From NCBI RefSeq assembly GCF_029626225.1, contig NZ_JARUBP010000001.1:6882001-6946000 (forward strand): a DNA stretch of 64,000 nucleotides. Direction: 5' to 3'. The position numbers and the translations under genes were made by a program. Below, piece by piece: positions 34,153 to 43,210 of the stretch. The notes beneath the pieces were generated by a model, which worked only from the letters and a program-made list of their open reading frames with translations, ran no database searches and was not told the DNA's origin. The DNA comes from Asanoa sp. WMMD1127 (GTDB lineage Bacteria > Actinomycetota > Actinomycetes > Mycobacteriales > Micromonosporaceae). Positions within the stretch are counted from its first letter, which is position 1, and each line of letters begins with the position of its first letter.

Positions 34153-34728
34153 CTATCCGGATTCGAGGTACGCCTGGCCGCGAGCCGACAATCGGTAGCC
34201 GACCGGCAGGCTCTCGGTCAGCCCGAGCCCCTTCAGCTTCCGCACGTCGATCTTGAATGACGGCGTGTCCCGGCCGACCGACGCGGCGAGGTCCGGCGCC
34301 CGTACGCCCGGGTTGTCCTTGATCAGCCCCAGCGTGGTCGCCGTCCACGGCCCGCGCGGGCTGGCCCGGTCGAGGCGGTCCAGCCGGGCGGCGATGGCGG
34401 CCCGGGCGGCGGCGTCGAGGTCGGCGTCGGCGGCCAGCACGCTGCGCGGGTCGGGGGTGTCGAGGCGCCGGAAGCGCAGCAGGTAGAGCTGGCCCTCGCC
34501 GGCCGGCACGTCGGCCAGCAGCGCCGCCAGCGTCGGGAAGCCCGCCGCGCGGGCGTCGGCGGCCCGCAGCCGGGACGGGCTGACCGGCTCGACGGCGAGC
34601 ATCTCGACCATGCCCTGGCCCGTGCGGTAGTGACCGCCGGCGACCACCTGGGGGCGGCGCCAGCGGCGCAGGGCGGCCGTGATCGTGCCGTCGCTGATGC
34701 CGTCGCGGAGCCGCTGCTCGAAGAGCAT
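34153..34728 (-). CDS. ASCH-like domain fused to a winged helix
   Basis: A 191-residue protein. The N-terminal ~95 residues (MLFEQRLRDGISDGTITAALRRW, PQVVAGGHYRTGQGMVEMLAVE, DARAAGFPTLAALLADV) follow the ASCH/PUA-like pattern, a small beta-barrel often bound to RNA or modified nucleosides. The C-terminal ~65 residues form a winged helix (TLGLIKDNPGVRAPDLAASVG, DVRKLKGLGLTESLPVGYRLS). The start overlaps the kinase stop by 1 nt (TGATG), and the STAND gene begins 10 nt after its stop. A nucleic-acid reader linking kinase and ATPase is inferred. Confidence 0.75.
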   Translation of the reverse strand: MLFEQRLRDGISDGTITAALRRWRRPQVVAGGHYRTGQGMVEMLAVEPVSPSRLRAADARAAGFPTLAALLADVPAGEGQLYLLRFRRLDTPDPRSVLAADADLDAAARAAIAARLDRLDRASPRGPWTATTLGLIKDNPGVRAPDLAASVGRDTPSFKIDVRKLKGLGLTESLPVGYRLSARGQAYLESG

Positions 34729-36401
34729 CAGTCGCCCGCCGCCGGCGGCCGGAAGCCCATGCGGATGGTCGCGAGCTGGCCGGCGTTCCAGTCGAGGACC
34801 TGGCAGGTCCAGGTGATCACGTAGGCCCGGCCGCCGGCGTTGTAGAGGACACGGAGCACCCGTTGCGGCGGCGCGCCGGCGGGGGTGAAGTCGAACTGCC
34901 ACTCGGCGCCGCCGTCGGCCAGCGCGTCGGTGCTGCTCACCGAGGCGCCGGTGTAGCCGGTCAGCACGCCGGCGCGCTGCTGCTCCCGTGCGATGCCGGT
35001 CCAGTAGGCGACCGGGTCCTTGACCGGCGCCGGCAGCTCCTCGACGCTGAGCAGCTTGGTCATCGTCCGGTCGTAGAGGCAGGTGGTGCCGCCGGTCTCC
35101 GTGTAGACGCGCCAGCCGAGCGGCGCCATGAGCCGGTAACCGGCGGGGGCGGTGTACCAGGTGAAGCCGGGCAGAGGGTCGAACAGTTCCCCCGGCGGAG
35201 TCGTCGCCTCTCCGACGGTGTCGGTCACGGCGTCGGTGGGCCGCTGGCAGGGCAGCAGGCCCCCGCCGATGCCGCTCAACGCCTTGCCGGCCGACGCCGA
35301 CGGACCGGGTCCGGCCGCCGTCTCGTTGTCGTCGGAGCGGTTGAGCGCCCACGCCGTGCCGGCCAGCAGCACGGCCACGACGGCGCCGGCGCTGATCACC
35401 GCGACGCGCCGCCGCCCGGACCGGCCGTCGCCGAGCCCGATGGTCGTCCCGCGGGCACGCCAGGCGGCCGCACGGGGCCGCCCGTCCGGGTCCAGCGCCA
35501 CGGTCGGCGCGGCCGACGGGTCGACCTGGTCGGTGACGGCGCCGTCGGGCCGGCGCGGCCGGGGCAGCCGCCGGGGCCGCGGCTTGACGCTCGGGTCGAG
35601 CACCCGGCGCAGCAGGCGGTCGACCTCGTCGGCCGACAGGCGCTGCCGGGGATCCTTGCGCAACAGGCCGACCAGCACCGGCCGCAGCGGCCCGGCCAGC
35701 TTCGCCGGGTCGGGCGGGCTGGTGGCCAGCGCGGTGAGCGTGGCCAGCGTGGTGCGCCGGTAGAACGGGGAACGCCCCTCGACGGCCGCGTAGAGGGTGG
35801 CGCCGAGCGACCACATGTCGGCCTCGGCGGTCGAGGTGCCGTCGCTGGCCCGCTCCGGCGCGACGTATTGCGGCGAGCCCATCACCATGCCGGCCCGGGT
35901 GACCGCGCTGTCGCCGTCGAACGTGGCCAGGCCGAAGTCGGTGAGCACGACCCGGCCGTCCTCGCTGATCAGCACGTTGTGCGGCTTGACGTCGCGGTGC
36001 AGCACGCCCTTGGCGTGGGCGGCGCACAGGGCGTCGAGGATGTTGAGCCCGATCTCGGCCACCCGGCGGGGCGGCAGCGGGCCCTCGCTCTCGATCACCT
36101 GGTGCAGCGAGCGGGACCGCACGTATTCCATGACGATCCACGGGCTGCCCTCGGCGTAGACCACGTCGAAGATCTGCACGACGTTGGGATGGCTGAGCCG
36201 GGCCGCCGTGCGCGCCTCCCGCAGGGTGCGTTCGGAGAGCTCGGCGCGCTCCTGCGCACTCATCCACTCAGGTGGTTGGACCTCTTTGACGGCGACGTCG
36301 CGGTGGAGCATCTCGTCGCGGGCCAGCCAGACACGGCCCATCCCCCCGCTGCCCACGGGTTCGAGCAGCCGGTAACGCTCGGCGATCAGTGTCCGCTGCA
36401 A
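34728..36401 (-). CDS. Membrane Ser/Thr protein kinase (PknB-like catalytic domain)
   Basis: A 557-residue kinase. The catalytic domain (10-270) has the glycine loop GSGGMG (17-22), Lys39, HRDVKPHN (135-142), DFG (155-157) and APE (181-183), all intact. A Pro/Arg linker, one transmembrane helix (about 333-353) and a ~200-residue extracellular domain follow (RLMAPLGWRVYTETGGTTCLYDR, VLRVLYNAGGRAYVITWTCQ), not PASTA but a small globular sensor with paired Cys. TTG start, weak GGACGG site. First gene of the kinase/ASCH-wH/STAND operon. Confidence 0.9.
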   Translation of the reverse strand: MQRTLIAERYRLLEPVGSGGMGRVWLARDEMLHRDVAVKEVQPPEWMSAQERAELSERTLREARTAARLSHPNVVQIFDVVYAEGSPWIVMEYVRSRSLHQVIESEGPLPPRRVAEIGLNILDALCAAHAKGVLHRDVKPHNVLISEDGRVVLTDFGLATFDGDSAVTRAGMVMGSPQYVAPERASDGTSTAEADMWSLGATLYAAVEGRSPFYRRTTLATLTALATSPPDPAKLAGPLRPVLVGLLRKDPRQRLSADEVDRLLRRVLDPSVKPRPRRLPRPRRPDGAVTDQVDPSAAPTVALDPDGRPRAAAWRARGTTIGLGDGRSGRRRVAVISAGAVVAVLLAGTAWALNRSDDNETAAGPGPSASAGKALSGIGGGLLPCQRPTDAVTDTVGEATTPPGELFDPLPGFTWYTAPAGYRLMAPLGWRVYTETGGTTCLYDRTMTKLLSVEELPAPVKDPVAYWTGIAREQQRAGVLTGYTGASVSSTDALADGGAEWQFDFTPAGAPPQRVLRVLYNAGGRAYVITWTCQVLDWNAGQLATIRMGFRPPAAGD

Positions 36402-36503
36402 CCGTCCGATCCCTGTTGGTCCGCGCCTCCACCATAGTGACCGGAACCGAGTTGATGAAGCCCCGGTCGATGGAGTGATTGTCCCGCGGACGGGACCGGC
36501 CCG

Positions 36504-37826
36504 CTACGCGAGCAGGTTGCCCGCCGGGACGACGAGCTTCGGCTGCCCGTACGCCATGCGGGCGGCCGCCTCCTGGGTGAGGAACGCGGGCGACTCGCGG
36601 ATCGCCTTGCCGTACGCGTCGGCGGTGCGCTCGGCGATCGTGGACCAGCCGTAGCGCTTGGCCACCATCGTCCGCGCCTTCTTGGCCACCTTGCGCGCGA
36701 AGCGGGAGTCGCCGAGCAGCGAGTCGACGGCGCCGGCCAGCGCGTCGGGGTCGCTGTGCGGGAAGGTCACGCCGGTGACGCCGGGCTCGACGATCTCGGC
36801 GAGCCCGCCGGTGGCCGCCACGGCCAGCGGCGCGCCGGCCGCCGCGGCCTCGAGCGCGACCATGCCGAACGGCTCGTAGAGGCTGGGCACCACGGTGGTG
36901 TCGGTGGCCGCCAGCAGGGCCGGGAGCGTGGCCTCGCTCTGGAAGCCGACGAAGCTGACCTTGTCGGGGATGCCGAGCCGGTGCGTCTCGGACTCGAGCT
37001 CGCCGCGGAACGGCCCGTCGCCGGCGATCACGACGCGCAGGCCCGGGTGGTCGGCGGCGAGCCGGGGCACGGCCCGGATGATGTGCTGGACGCCCTTCTC
37101 GTAGACCAGGCGCCCGGCGAAGCCGACCAGCGGCCCCTCGCCGGCGAACTGCTTGCGCGCGGTGGCGACCGCCCGCGGCCCGGCCCGCCAGACCCGGTCG
37201 TTGACCCCGTTGGGGATCACCTCGACCCGCTCGGCCGGCAGCTCGAGGAGGCGGGAGACCTCCCACTTCATGTAGGACGAGCAGACGAGGATCTTGCACG
37301 CCTCGCGGGCCAGCCACCACTCCACGCTGTGGATGCAGCGGTTCATCTCGTCGGGCAGCCAGCCCTGGTGCCGGCCGGCCTCGGTGGCGTGGATGGTGGC
37401 CACCAGGGGCAGGTCGAGGTGCTCCTTGAGCGTCACGGCGGTGTGGGTGACCAGCCAGTCATGGGCGTGGATGACGTCGTACTCGCCGCTCTCGGCCGCC
37501 CGCAGGGCCGCCCGGGTCAGCGTGTGGTTGAACGCCATCGTCCAGGCCAGCAGCGACGGGGTGGCCAGTGGGAAGTTCGGCGGGTCCTCGGGGGCGCGGA
37601 CGATCCGTACGCCCTCCTGGTATTCCTCGAGGGGCGCGCCGGCCGCGTGCCGGGTGACCACGGTGACCTCGTGGCCGGCCGCGGCCAGCGAGGTGGCCAG
37701 CGAGTGCACGTGCCGGCCGAGGCCGCCGACCACCACCGGCGGGTACTCCCACGACAGCATCAGAACGCGCCTGATGCCCGAACCCGTGAGCGGTTCGTCG
37801 TGGAGAACGTCGGCGGTGCTTTTCAT
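36504..37826 (-). CDS. GT4 glycosyltransferase (GT-B fold)
   Basis: A 440-residue sugar transferase. N-terminal GT-B motif LSWEYPPVVVGGLGRHVHSLA, HAHDWL, and the C-terminal nucleotide-sugar site GFAGRLVYEKGVQ, EPFGMVALEAAAAG with the E-x7-E pair. The WEYPP opening is shared with glycogen synthase/maltose-1-phosphate synthase-type (GlgA/GlgM) GT4 enzymes, so an alpha-glucosyl or trehalose-related product is plausible. ATG 37826 has GAGGGGG upstream. Divergent from a GH63-like glucosidase across 254 nt. Confidence 0.88.
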   Translation of the reverse strand: MKSTADVLHDEPLTGSGIRRVLMLSWEYPPVVVGGLGRHVHSLATSLAAAGHEVTVVTRHAAGAPLEEYQEGVRIVRAPEDPPNFPLATPSLLAWTMAFNHTLTRAALRAAESGEYDVIHAHDWLVTHTAVTLKEHLDLPLVATIHATEAGRHQGWLPDEMNRCIHSVEWWLAREACKILVCSSYMKWEVSRLLELPAERVEVIPNGVNDRVWRAGPRAVATARKQFAGEGPLVGFAGRLVYEKGVQHIIRAVPRLAADHPGLRVVIAGDGPFRGELESETHRLGIPDKVSFVGFQSEATLPALLAATDTTVVPSLYEPFGMVALEAAAAGAPLAVAATGGLAEIVEPGVTGVTFPHSDPDALAGAVDSLLGDSRFARKVAKKARTMVAKRYGWSTIAERTADAYGKAIRESPAFLTQEAAARMAYGQPKLVVPAGNLLA

Positions 37827-37960
37827 GGCCCGGCCCCCTCGCGGTAAACCCTGGACATACGGCAATAGGCACCCGAGCGGGGTGCCGGCGCGCCAAGTGG
37901 GTCGATCTGGAGCCTAGGGCAATCGAGTGCAAATACACCTCAATGCCGCGAAATATGTCT

Positions 37961-38022
37961 GTTACCGGCGTGGCATGCGGAAAGATGGCGGTCCCGTGTG
38001 TCCGGGTGAGGCCGCCGGTAAC
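37961..38022. promoter_or_regulatory. Widely spaced 10-bp inverted repeat in the GT4/GH63 divergent region
   Basis: GTTACCGGCG (37961-37970) and CGCCGGTAAC (38013-38022), perfect arms 42 nt apart. The spacing suits two half-sites bound by a looping dimer or two promoters. Function inferred. Confidence 0.35.
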
Positions 38023-38080
38023 ACGCCGGCCCCAGAATGACCGCGGGCCCCGCGAAGCGGGCAAGATCGATGAGGTGGAG

Positions 38081-40726
38081 GTGACCGCGGAGGTGCTGGC
38101 GGAGCAGGCGCGGCTCGCCGAGGCCGACAGCGGCGCGCGCCCCTGGCGCTCCTGGGGTCCCTACCTGTCCGAGCGGGCCTGGGGCACCGTCCGCGAGGAC
38201 TACAGCGAGCACGGCACCGCCTGGGACTACTTCCCGCACGACCACGCCCGGTCCCGCACCTACCGGTGGAACGAGGACGGGATGGCCGGGATCTGCGACG
38301 ACCGGCAGACGTTCTGCTTCGCGCTGGCGCTGTGGAACGGCGTCGACCCAATCCTCAAGGAGCGGATGTTCGGCCTCGGCGGCGACGGCGGCAACCACGG
38401 CGAGGACGTCAAGGAGTACTGGTGGTACGAGGACTCCACGCCCACCCACTCCGCGATGCGCTGGCGCTACCACTATCCGCAGGCGGCTTTCCCGTACGAC
38501 CGGTTGGTGGCCGTCAACGCTCTGCGGCGCCGCGACGAGCCGGAGTACGAGCTCGTCGACACGGGCGTGTTCGCCGACGACCGGTTCTGGGCGGTGACCG
38601 TCGACTACGCCAAGGCTTCCCCGACCGACATGTGCGTGCGCATCACCGTGGCCAACCGGGGTCCCGAGCCGGCCACCCTGCACGTGCTGCCGACGCTGTG
38701 GTTCCGCAACACCTGGTCGTGGGGGCTGCCCGGCCGGGACGCGGTGCCCACGCTGGCCGCCGACGGCGACAACCGGCTCGTCGGGCGGCACTGGGTGCTG
38801 GGCGAGCTCGTGCTCGAGGGCGACGGGGCGCCGGCGCCGCTGCTCTGTGACAACGAGTCCAACGCCGCCCGGCTGTGGGGGCTGGCCGGCGGGTCCCGCT
38901 ATCCCAAGGACGGGATCAACGACCACGTGGTGCAGGGTGCGGCGACCGTCAACCCGGCGCGGACCGGCACCAAGGGGGCGCTGCACTACGTGCTCGACGT
39001 GCCGGCGCGGTCGTCGGCCACGATCCGGCTGCGGCTGTGCGCGACGGGGCCGCCGGGCCGCGGCGGTCCGGCGCCCGCGCTCGACCTGGGCGCCGATCAC
39101 GACGCGGTGTTCGCGGCCCGGCGGGCCGAGGCGGACGAGTTCTACGCCGCGCTGACCCCGGCCGGCGCGTCGGCCGACGAGGCGGCGGTGCTGCGGGCGG
39201 CGTTGGCCGGACTGCTGTGGGGCAAGCAGTTCTACCATTTCGACGTGCGGCAGTGGCTCGACGGCGACCCGGGCTCGCCGGCACCGCCGCCCGGTCGCCG
39301 GCACGGGCGCAACAGCGCCTGGCGGCACATGACCAACTTCGACGTCATCTCCATGCCGGACCCGTGGGAATATCCGTGGTTCGCGGCCTGGGACCTCGCG
39401 TTCCACTGTGTCACGTTGGCCCGCGTCGACCCAACGTTCGCCAAGCAGCAGCTGCTCCTGCTGCTCCGCGAGTGGTACATGCACCCCAACGGCCAGATCC
39501 CGGCGTACGAGTGGGCGTTCGGCGACGTGAACCCGCCCGTGCACGCCTGGGCCGCGCTGCGGGTGTTCGAGATCGACGGTGGGCGCGACGTCGACTTCCT
39601 CGCGCGGGCGATGCACAAGCTATTGCTCAACTTCACGTGGTGGGTCAACCGGAAGGACGTCACGGGCAACAACGTGTTCGAGGGCGGCTTCCTGGGCCTC
39701 GACAACGTCGGGCCGTTCGACCGGTCGGCCGCGCTGCCGGTCGCCGGGGTGCTCGAGCAGTCCGACGGCACCGGCTGGATGGCCATGTACGCCCTGAACC
39801 TGCTCGACATGGCGCTGACCCTGGCGGTGCGCGACCGGGCGTACGAGGACATCGCCACGAAGTTCTTCGAGCACTTCGCCTACATCGCCTCGGGGGCGTA
39901 CGAGCAGGGGTTGTGGGACGCCGAGGACGCGTTCTTCTACGACGTGCTGCGGCTGCCGGACGGTTCGAAGGTGCCGCTGAAGGTGCGCTCGGTGGTCGGC
40001 CTGCTGCCGTTGGCCGCGACCGCGTCGATGTCATCCATGGTGGTCAACCGGCTGCCCGACCTGTCGCTGCGGCTGCGCTGGTTCCTGCACAACCGCCCCG
40101 AGTACGGCCTCGTGGTCGGCACCCGGCGACGGGCCGGCGACGGGCGGCAGCAACGGCTGCTGGCCATGGTCGCGCCGGAGCAGCTGGTCAAGATGCTGGG
40201 CCGGATGTTCGACGAGTCGGAGTTCCTGTCGCCGTACGGGCTGCGCACGCTGTCCCGGCAGCACCTCGACAAGCCGTTCACGGTCTCGCTCGGCGGGCAG
40301 GAGTTCACGGTCGGCTACGAGCCCGCCGAGTCGACCAGCGGCCTGTTCGGCGGCAACTCCAACTGGCGCGGCCCGATCTGGCTGCCGACCAACTTCCTGC
40401 TGATCGGGGCGCTGCGCGAGTTCGGGGCGTTCTTCGGCGACGACCTGCTGGTGGAATATCCGACCGGGTCCGGCGAGCGGCTACCCCTCGCCGACATCGC
40501 CGACGACCTCTCGCGGCGGGTGATCGGGCTGTTCACCCGGGACCGCAACGGGCGGCGGGCGATCTACGGCGCGTGCGAGCTGTTCCAGACGCACCCGGAC
40601 TGGCGTGACCTGATCGCCTTCCCTGAATATTTCCACGGTGACAACGGCGCCGGGTTGGGCGCGTGGCACCAGACGGGCTGGACGGCGCTGGTGGCTGACC
40701 TGATCCTGACGGTCCGCCGCGCCTAG
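38081..40726 (+). CDS. GH63/MGH1-like glucosidase
   Basis: An 881-residue soluble glycoside hydrolase. The N-terminal beta-sandwich region (RPWRSWGPYLSERAWGTVREDY, YRWNEDGMAGICDDRQ) precedes an (alpha/alpha)6 barrel of the MGH1-like GH63 type (NFDVISMPDPWEYPWFAAWDLAF, WTAMYALNLLDMAL-like FTGWMAMYAL, SNWRGPIWLPTNFLLI). The acidic residues of PWFAAWD and the late GVVGTR... segment belong to the expected active site, but exact catalytic pairs are not assigned. GTG 38081 has GAGG five bases before it; in-frame starts further upstream exist. Paired with the divergent GT4 gene, suggesting synthesis and breakdown of one glucoside. Confidence 0.85.
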   Translation: MTAEVLAEQARLAEADSGARPWRSWGPYLSERAWGTVREDYSEHGTAWDYFPHDHARSRTYRWNEDGMAGICDDRQTFCFALALWNGVDPILKERMFGLGGDGGNHGEDVKEYWWYEDSTPTHSAMRWRYHYPQAAFPYDRLVAVNALRRRDEPEYELVDTGVFADDRFWAVTVDYAKASPTDMCVRITVANRGPEPATLHVLPTLWFRNTWSWGLPGRDAVPTLAADGDNRLVGRHWVLGELVLEGDGAPAPLLCDNESNAARLWGLAGGSRYPKDGINDHVVQGAATVNPARTGTKGALHYVLDVPARSSATIRLRLCATGPPGRGGPAPALDLGADHDAVFAARRAEADEFYAALTPAGASADEAAVLRAALAGLLWGKQFYHFDVRQWLDGDPGSPAPPPGRRHGRNSAWRHMTNFDVISMPDPWEYPWFAAWDLAFHCVTLARVDPTFAKQQLLLLLREWYMHPNGQIPAYEWAFGDVNPPVHAWAALRVFEIDGGRDVDFLARAMHKLLLNFTWWVNRKDVTGNNVFEGGFLGLDNVGPFDRSAALPVAGVLEQSDGTGWMAMYALNLLDMALTLAVRDRAYEDIATKFFEHFAYIASGAYEQGLWDAEDAFFYDVLRLPDGSKVPLKVRSVVGLLPLAATASMSSMVVNRLPDLSLRLRWFLHNRPEYGLVVGTRRRAGDGRQQRLLAMVAPEQLVKMLGRMFDESEFLSPYGLRTLSRQHLDKPFTVSLGGQEFTVGYEPAESTSGLFGGNSNWRGPIWLPTNFLLIGALREFGAFFGDDLLVEYPTGSGERLPLADIADDLSRRVIGLFTRDRNGRRAIYGACELFQTHPDWRDLIAFPEYFHGDNGAGLGAWHQTGWTALVADLILTVRRA

Positions 40727-40752
40727 TCGCCGTTTCGCGGCATGATGGGCGG

Positions 40753-41736
40753 ATGGAGGGGTCCGTCGCGCTGCGTCCGGTCGACGGTGTGCACGTCACC
40801 ACGTTGATCGACAACTACACCGACGTGCTGCTGCCCGACGAGGGTCCGATCCGGCGCTGGGGCGCGGTCGGCAGCGGCGGCCGGGCCGCGCCGGTCCCGG
40901 ACTCCGTGTCGGTGAGCGGCCAGACGGTCGACGGGCTGCGGGCCGAGCACGGCTTCTCGGCGCTCGTGGAGCTGCGGGTCGACGGGGCGGCCCGGCGGAT
41001 CCTGTTCGACGCCGGCGTCACCCCGGACGGGCTGATCGGCAACCTGGACCGGCTGGAGCTGCGGCCGGACTCGTTCGAGTCGATCGTGTTCAGCCACGGG
41101 CACTTCGACCACGTGATGGGGCTCGACGGTCTGGTGCGGCGACTCGGCTCGTCGCGGATGCCCGTGTACCTGCACCCGGACTTCTGGCGGCAACGGCGGC
41201 TGGTCTCCGGGCCCGACCGGGCGTTCGAGCTGCCCGTGCCGTCCCGGGCCGCGATCGAGGGGGTGGGCTTCGAGATCATCGAGGACCGGCAGCCGTCGTA
41301 CCTCCTGGACGGGATTCTGCTGGTGACCGGCGAGGTCGACCGGACGGTGCCCTTCGAGCAGGGCATTCCCAACCACCAGGCGTACGTCGACGGCTCGTGG
41401 GTCCCCGATCCGTTGATCCATGACGACCAGGCGATGGTGCTGCACGTGGCCGGCAAGGGCCTGGTCATCCTGACCGGTTGCGGGCACGCCGGGGTGGTCA
41501 ACATCGTCCGCTACGCGCAGCGGCTCACCGGCGTCGCCCAGGTCTACGCGGTGCTCGGCGGCTTCCACCTCCGCGCCGGGTCCGTGGTCGACGAGACGGT
41601 CACAGCGCTGGCCGCCCTCGCGCCGGCGTTGCTGGTGCCGTCGCACTGCACGTCGTGGACGGCGCAGCAGGCCCTGGCCGCCGCGATGCCCGCGGCGACC
41701 CGGCCCAACACGGTCGGTACGCGGTTCGAGCTCTAG
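40753..41736 (+). CDS. MBL-fold protein, DHPS-like (dihydropterin synthase-like) subgroup
   Basis: A 327-residue metallo-beta-lactamase-fold protein with SHGHFDH (114-120), a GCGHAGVVN segment and the late HCTSW. This layout is that of the archaeal/bacterial MBL subgroup related to 4-(beta-D-ribofuranosyl)aminobenzene 5'-phosphate synthase; the actual substrate is unknown in bacteria. Follows the glucosidase by 26 nt. Confidence 0.88.
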   Translation: MEGSVALRPVDGVHVTTLIDNYTDVLLPDEGPIRRWGAVGSGGRAAPVPDSVSVSGQTVDGLRAEHGFSALVELRVDGAARRILFDAGVTPDGLIGNLDRLELRPDSFESIVFSHGHFDHVMGLDGLVRRLGSSRMPVYLHPDFWRQRRLVSGPDRAFELPVPSRAAIEGVGFEIIEDRQPSYLLDGILLVTGEVDRTVPFEQGIPNHQAYVDGSWVPDPLIHDDQAMVLHVAGKGLVILTGCGHAGVVNIVRYAQRLTGVAQVYAVLGGFHLRAGSVVDETVTALAALAPALLVPSHCTSWTAQQALAAAMPAATRPNTVGTRFEL

Positions 41737-41964
41737 CTAGCGTTTGTGCTCGTCTTCGTCGGCCTCGTCGCGGTGGCCCTCGATGGCGCTCACGATGGCG
41801 CCGGTGATGTCGCCGGACGGGACCGCGATCTCCTCACCCTCCGACTCCTCCTGCTCGGAGAGGTTGGGCTCGGGCCCGGTCGCGCCGCCGGCGAAACCGA
41901 ACTCGTTGGGCTCGTTGGGCTCGTCCGGCTCGTCGTTCGGTTCGTTGTTCTCAGGCTGACCCAT
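41737..41964 (-). CDS. Small acidic protein with PNE repeats
   Basis: A 75-residue acidic, hydrophilic protein (NEPNDEPDEPNEPNE near the N-terminus, then SEQEESEGEE). No structure is predicted beyond disorder. The frame ends exactly where the convergent MBL gene stops. Short and low in complexity, so reality rests on the ATG with an AGGAGG close by. Confidence 0.5.
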   Translation of the reverse strand: MGQPENNEPNDEPDEPNEPNEFGFAGGATGPEPNLSEQEESEGEEIAVPSGDITGAIVSAIEGHRDEADEDEHKR

Positions 41965-42011
41965 GCCTCCTACCTACCCCATGGCCGGCGTCTGAATGCG
42001 CCGTTCCGCGA

Positions 42012-42620
42012 TCATTCGCCGCCGGTGCGGGACAGTCCGTAGAGGGTGAGCGCGTCCGGGTTGTCGAGGTGGTTGCCGTCGGCGACGGCGTCGCAGGCGA
42101 TGTCGACGATCTCGGTCTTGTGCGCCAGGAGGTACGGGCGTGCACCGACGTCGGACTTGGCCAGCGTGGCGATGCCGGCCCAGTGCCGGCGGCCGAGCAG
42201 CATGGGATAGCTGCGCATCCCGTCGTAGGTGGCGCACACCAGCGCCCCGCTGTGCGGCAGGAGGGCCACCCGCCGGGCGGCCTCGACGGTCACGCCGGGC
42301 ATGTCGACGGTGAACACCAGGGCGGCGTCGATCTCGGCCGGGGCTTCCTTCAGCGCCTCCAGCCCGACCCGCAGGCTGGACCCGAGCCCGGTCCCCCACG
42401 CCTTGTCGATGACGACGGTGGCCCCCTCCAGCGCGGCGGCCCGGCGCACCTGGTTGGCCGAGGCGCCCAGCACCACGACCAAGGGCGCGCAGCCCACCTC
42501 CCGGGCGATGCCACACACCGAGTCGACCAGGAGGGCGTCACCCTGCCGCAACAACGCCTCCGGGCCGCCGATGCGCCGCCCCCCACTGGCAGCCACCACG
42601 ATTCCCGCGATCCGACCCAC
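42012..42620 (-). CDS. MobA/MocA-like nucleotidyltransferase
   Basis: A 202-residue NTP transferase-like protein. The N-terminal glycine loop IVVAASGGRRIGGPEAL replaces the usual GxSxRMGxxK with a weak form, while VFTVDMPGV holds the metal-binding Asp. Related to molybdopterin cytidylyl/guanylyl transferases (MocA/MobA). GTG start with GGAGG 8 nt upstream. Lacks the invariant Lys of MobA, so the substrate may differ. Confidence 0.78.
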   Translation of the reverse strand: MGRIAGIVVAASGGRRIGGPEALLRQGDALLVDSVCGIAREVGCAPLVVVLGASANQVRRAAALEGATVVIDKAWGTGLGSSLRVGLEALKEAPAEIDAALVFTVDMPGVTVEAARRVALLPHSGALVCATYDGMRSYPMLLGRRHWAGIATLAKSDVGARPYLLAHKTEIVDIACDAVADGNHLDNPDALTLYGLSRTGGE

Positions 42621-42759
42621 GCCCGCCTCCGCCCGGCGACTGAATCGATACGCCCGACAGTCTCATCACCCACAGGCGTCACACGCATCCCACGAGTCGC
42701 CTATCCGACGAGGCCGAGGCTTGCGTGTGGCGGTCGCGGCCGGTGGGTAGAAGCGTCCA

Positions 42760-43206
42760 ATGTCGAGATTCGGGGTGCGTCCGAGCCGCCCGCAGGCGGC
42801 ATTGATGGCGGTCTTCGGCACCGTGATCCTGGTGGCGGGCGTCGTCCAGTTCGTCCGCACGGGCCAGTTCGACTGGTTCACGGTCCTGTTCGTGCTGGCC
42901 GGCCTGTGGATCGTCGGCTTCTCGGTGCTGGCGGCCCTGGGCAAGGGTCCGGCCCTGTTCACGTCCCGCGAGCGCGGCGCCCCGACGGGCGGCTTGAGCT
43001 TCCGCCCGTCCCGCCCGGTCGCGGTAGCGGGCGCCGTCTTCGGCGCGGCCGTGATCATCTTCGGGGTGGTCCAGTTCGCCCGCGCCGGCGCCTTCTCGTG
43101 GTTCCTCGTCGTCTGGGCCGTCCTCGGCGCGTCCGTGGTCGGCTTCAACCTGTGGTCGGCGTTCGCCAGGAACGGCGCGAGCCAGCGGATGACTGAGGAG
43201 AACTGA
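42760..43206 (+). CDS. Four-helix membrane protein with internal duplication
   Basis: A 148-residue protein made of two similar halves: FGVRPSRPQAALMAVFGTVILVAGVVQFVRTGQFDWF and FRPSRPVAVAGAVFGAAVIIFGVVQFARAGAFSWF, each with two transmembrane helices and an (V/A)RxGxFxWF turn. Function unknown. The VOC gene begins 4 nt after it. Confidence 0.8.
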   Translation: MSRFGVRPSRPQAALMAVFGTVILVAGVVQFVRTGQFDWFTVLFVLAGLWIVGFSVLAALGKGPALFTSRERGAPTGGLSFRPSRPVAVAGAVFGAAVIIFGVVQFARAGAFSWFLVVWAVLGASVVGFNLWSAFARNGASQRMTEEN

Positions 43207-43210
43207 GGCG

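Noticed and set aside
31617-34256. Long plus-strand open frame antisense to the STAND gene
   Set aside because: Low-complexity Arg/Gly/Ala translation typical of the opposite strand of GC-rich genes; the minus-strand protein has clear domains.
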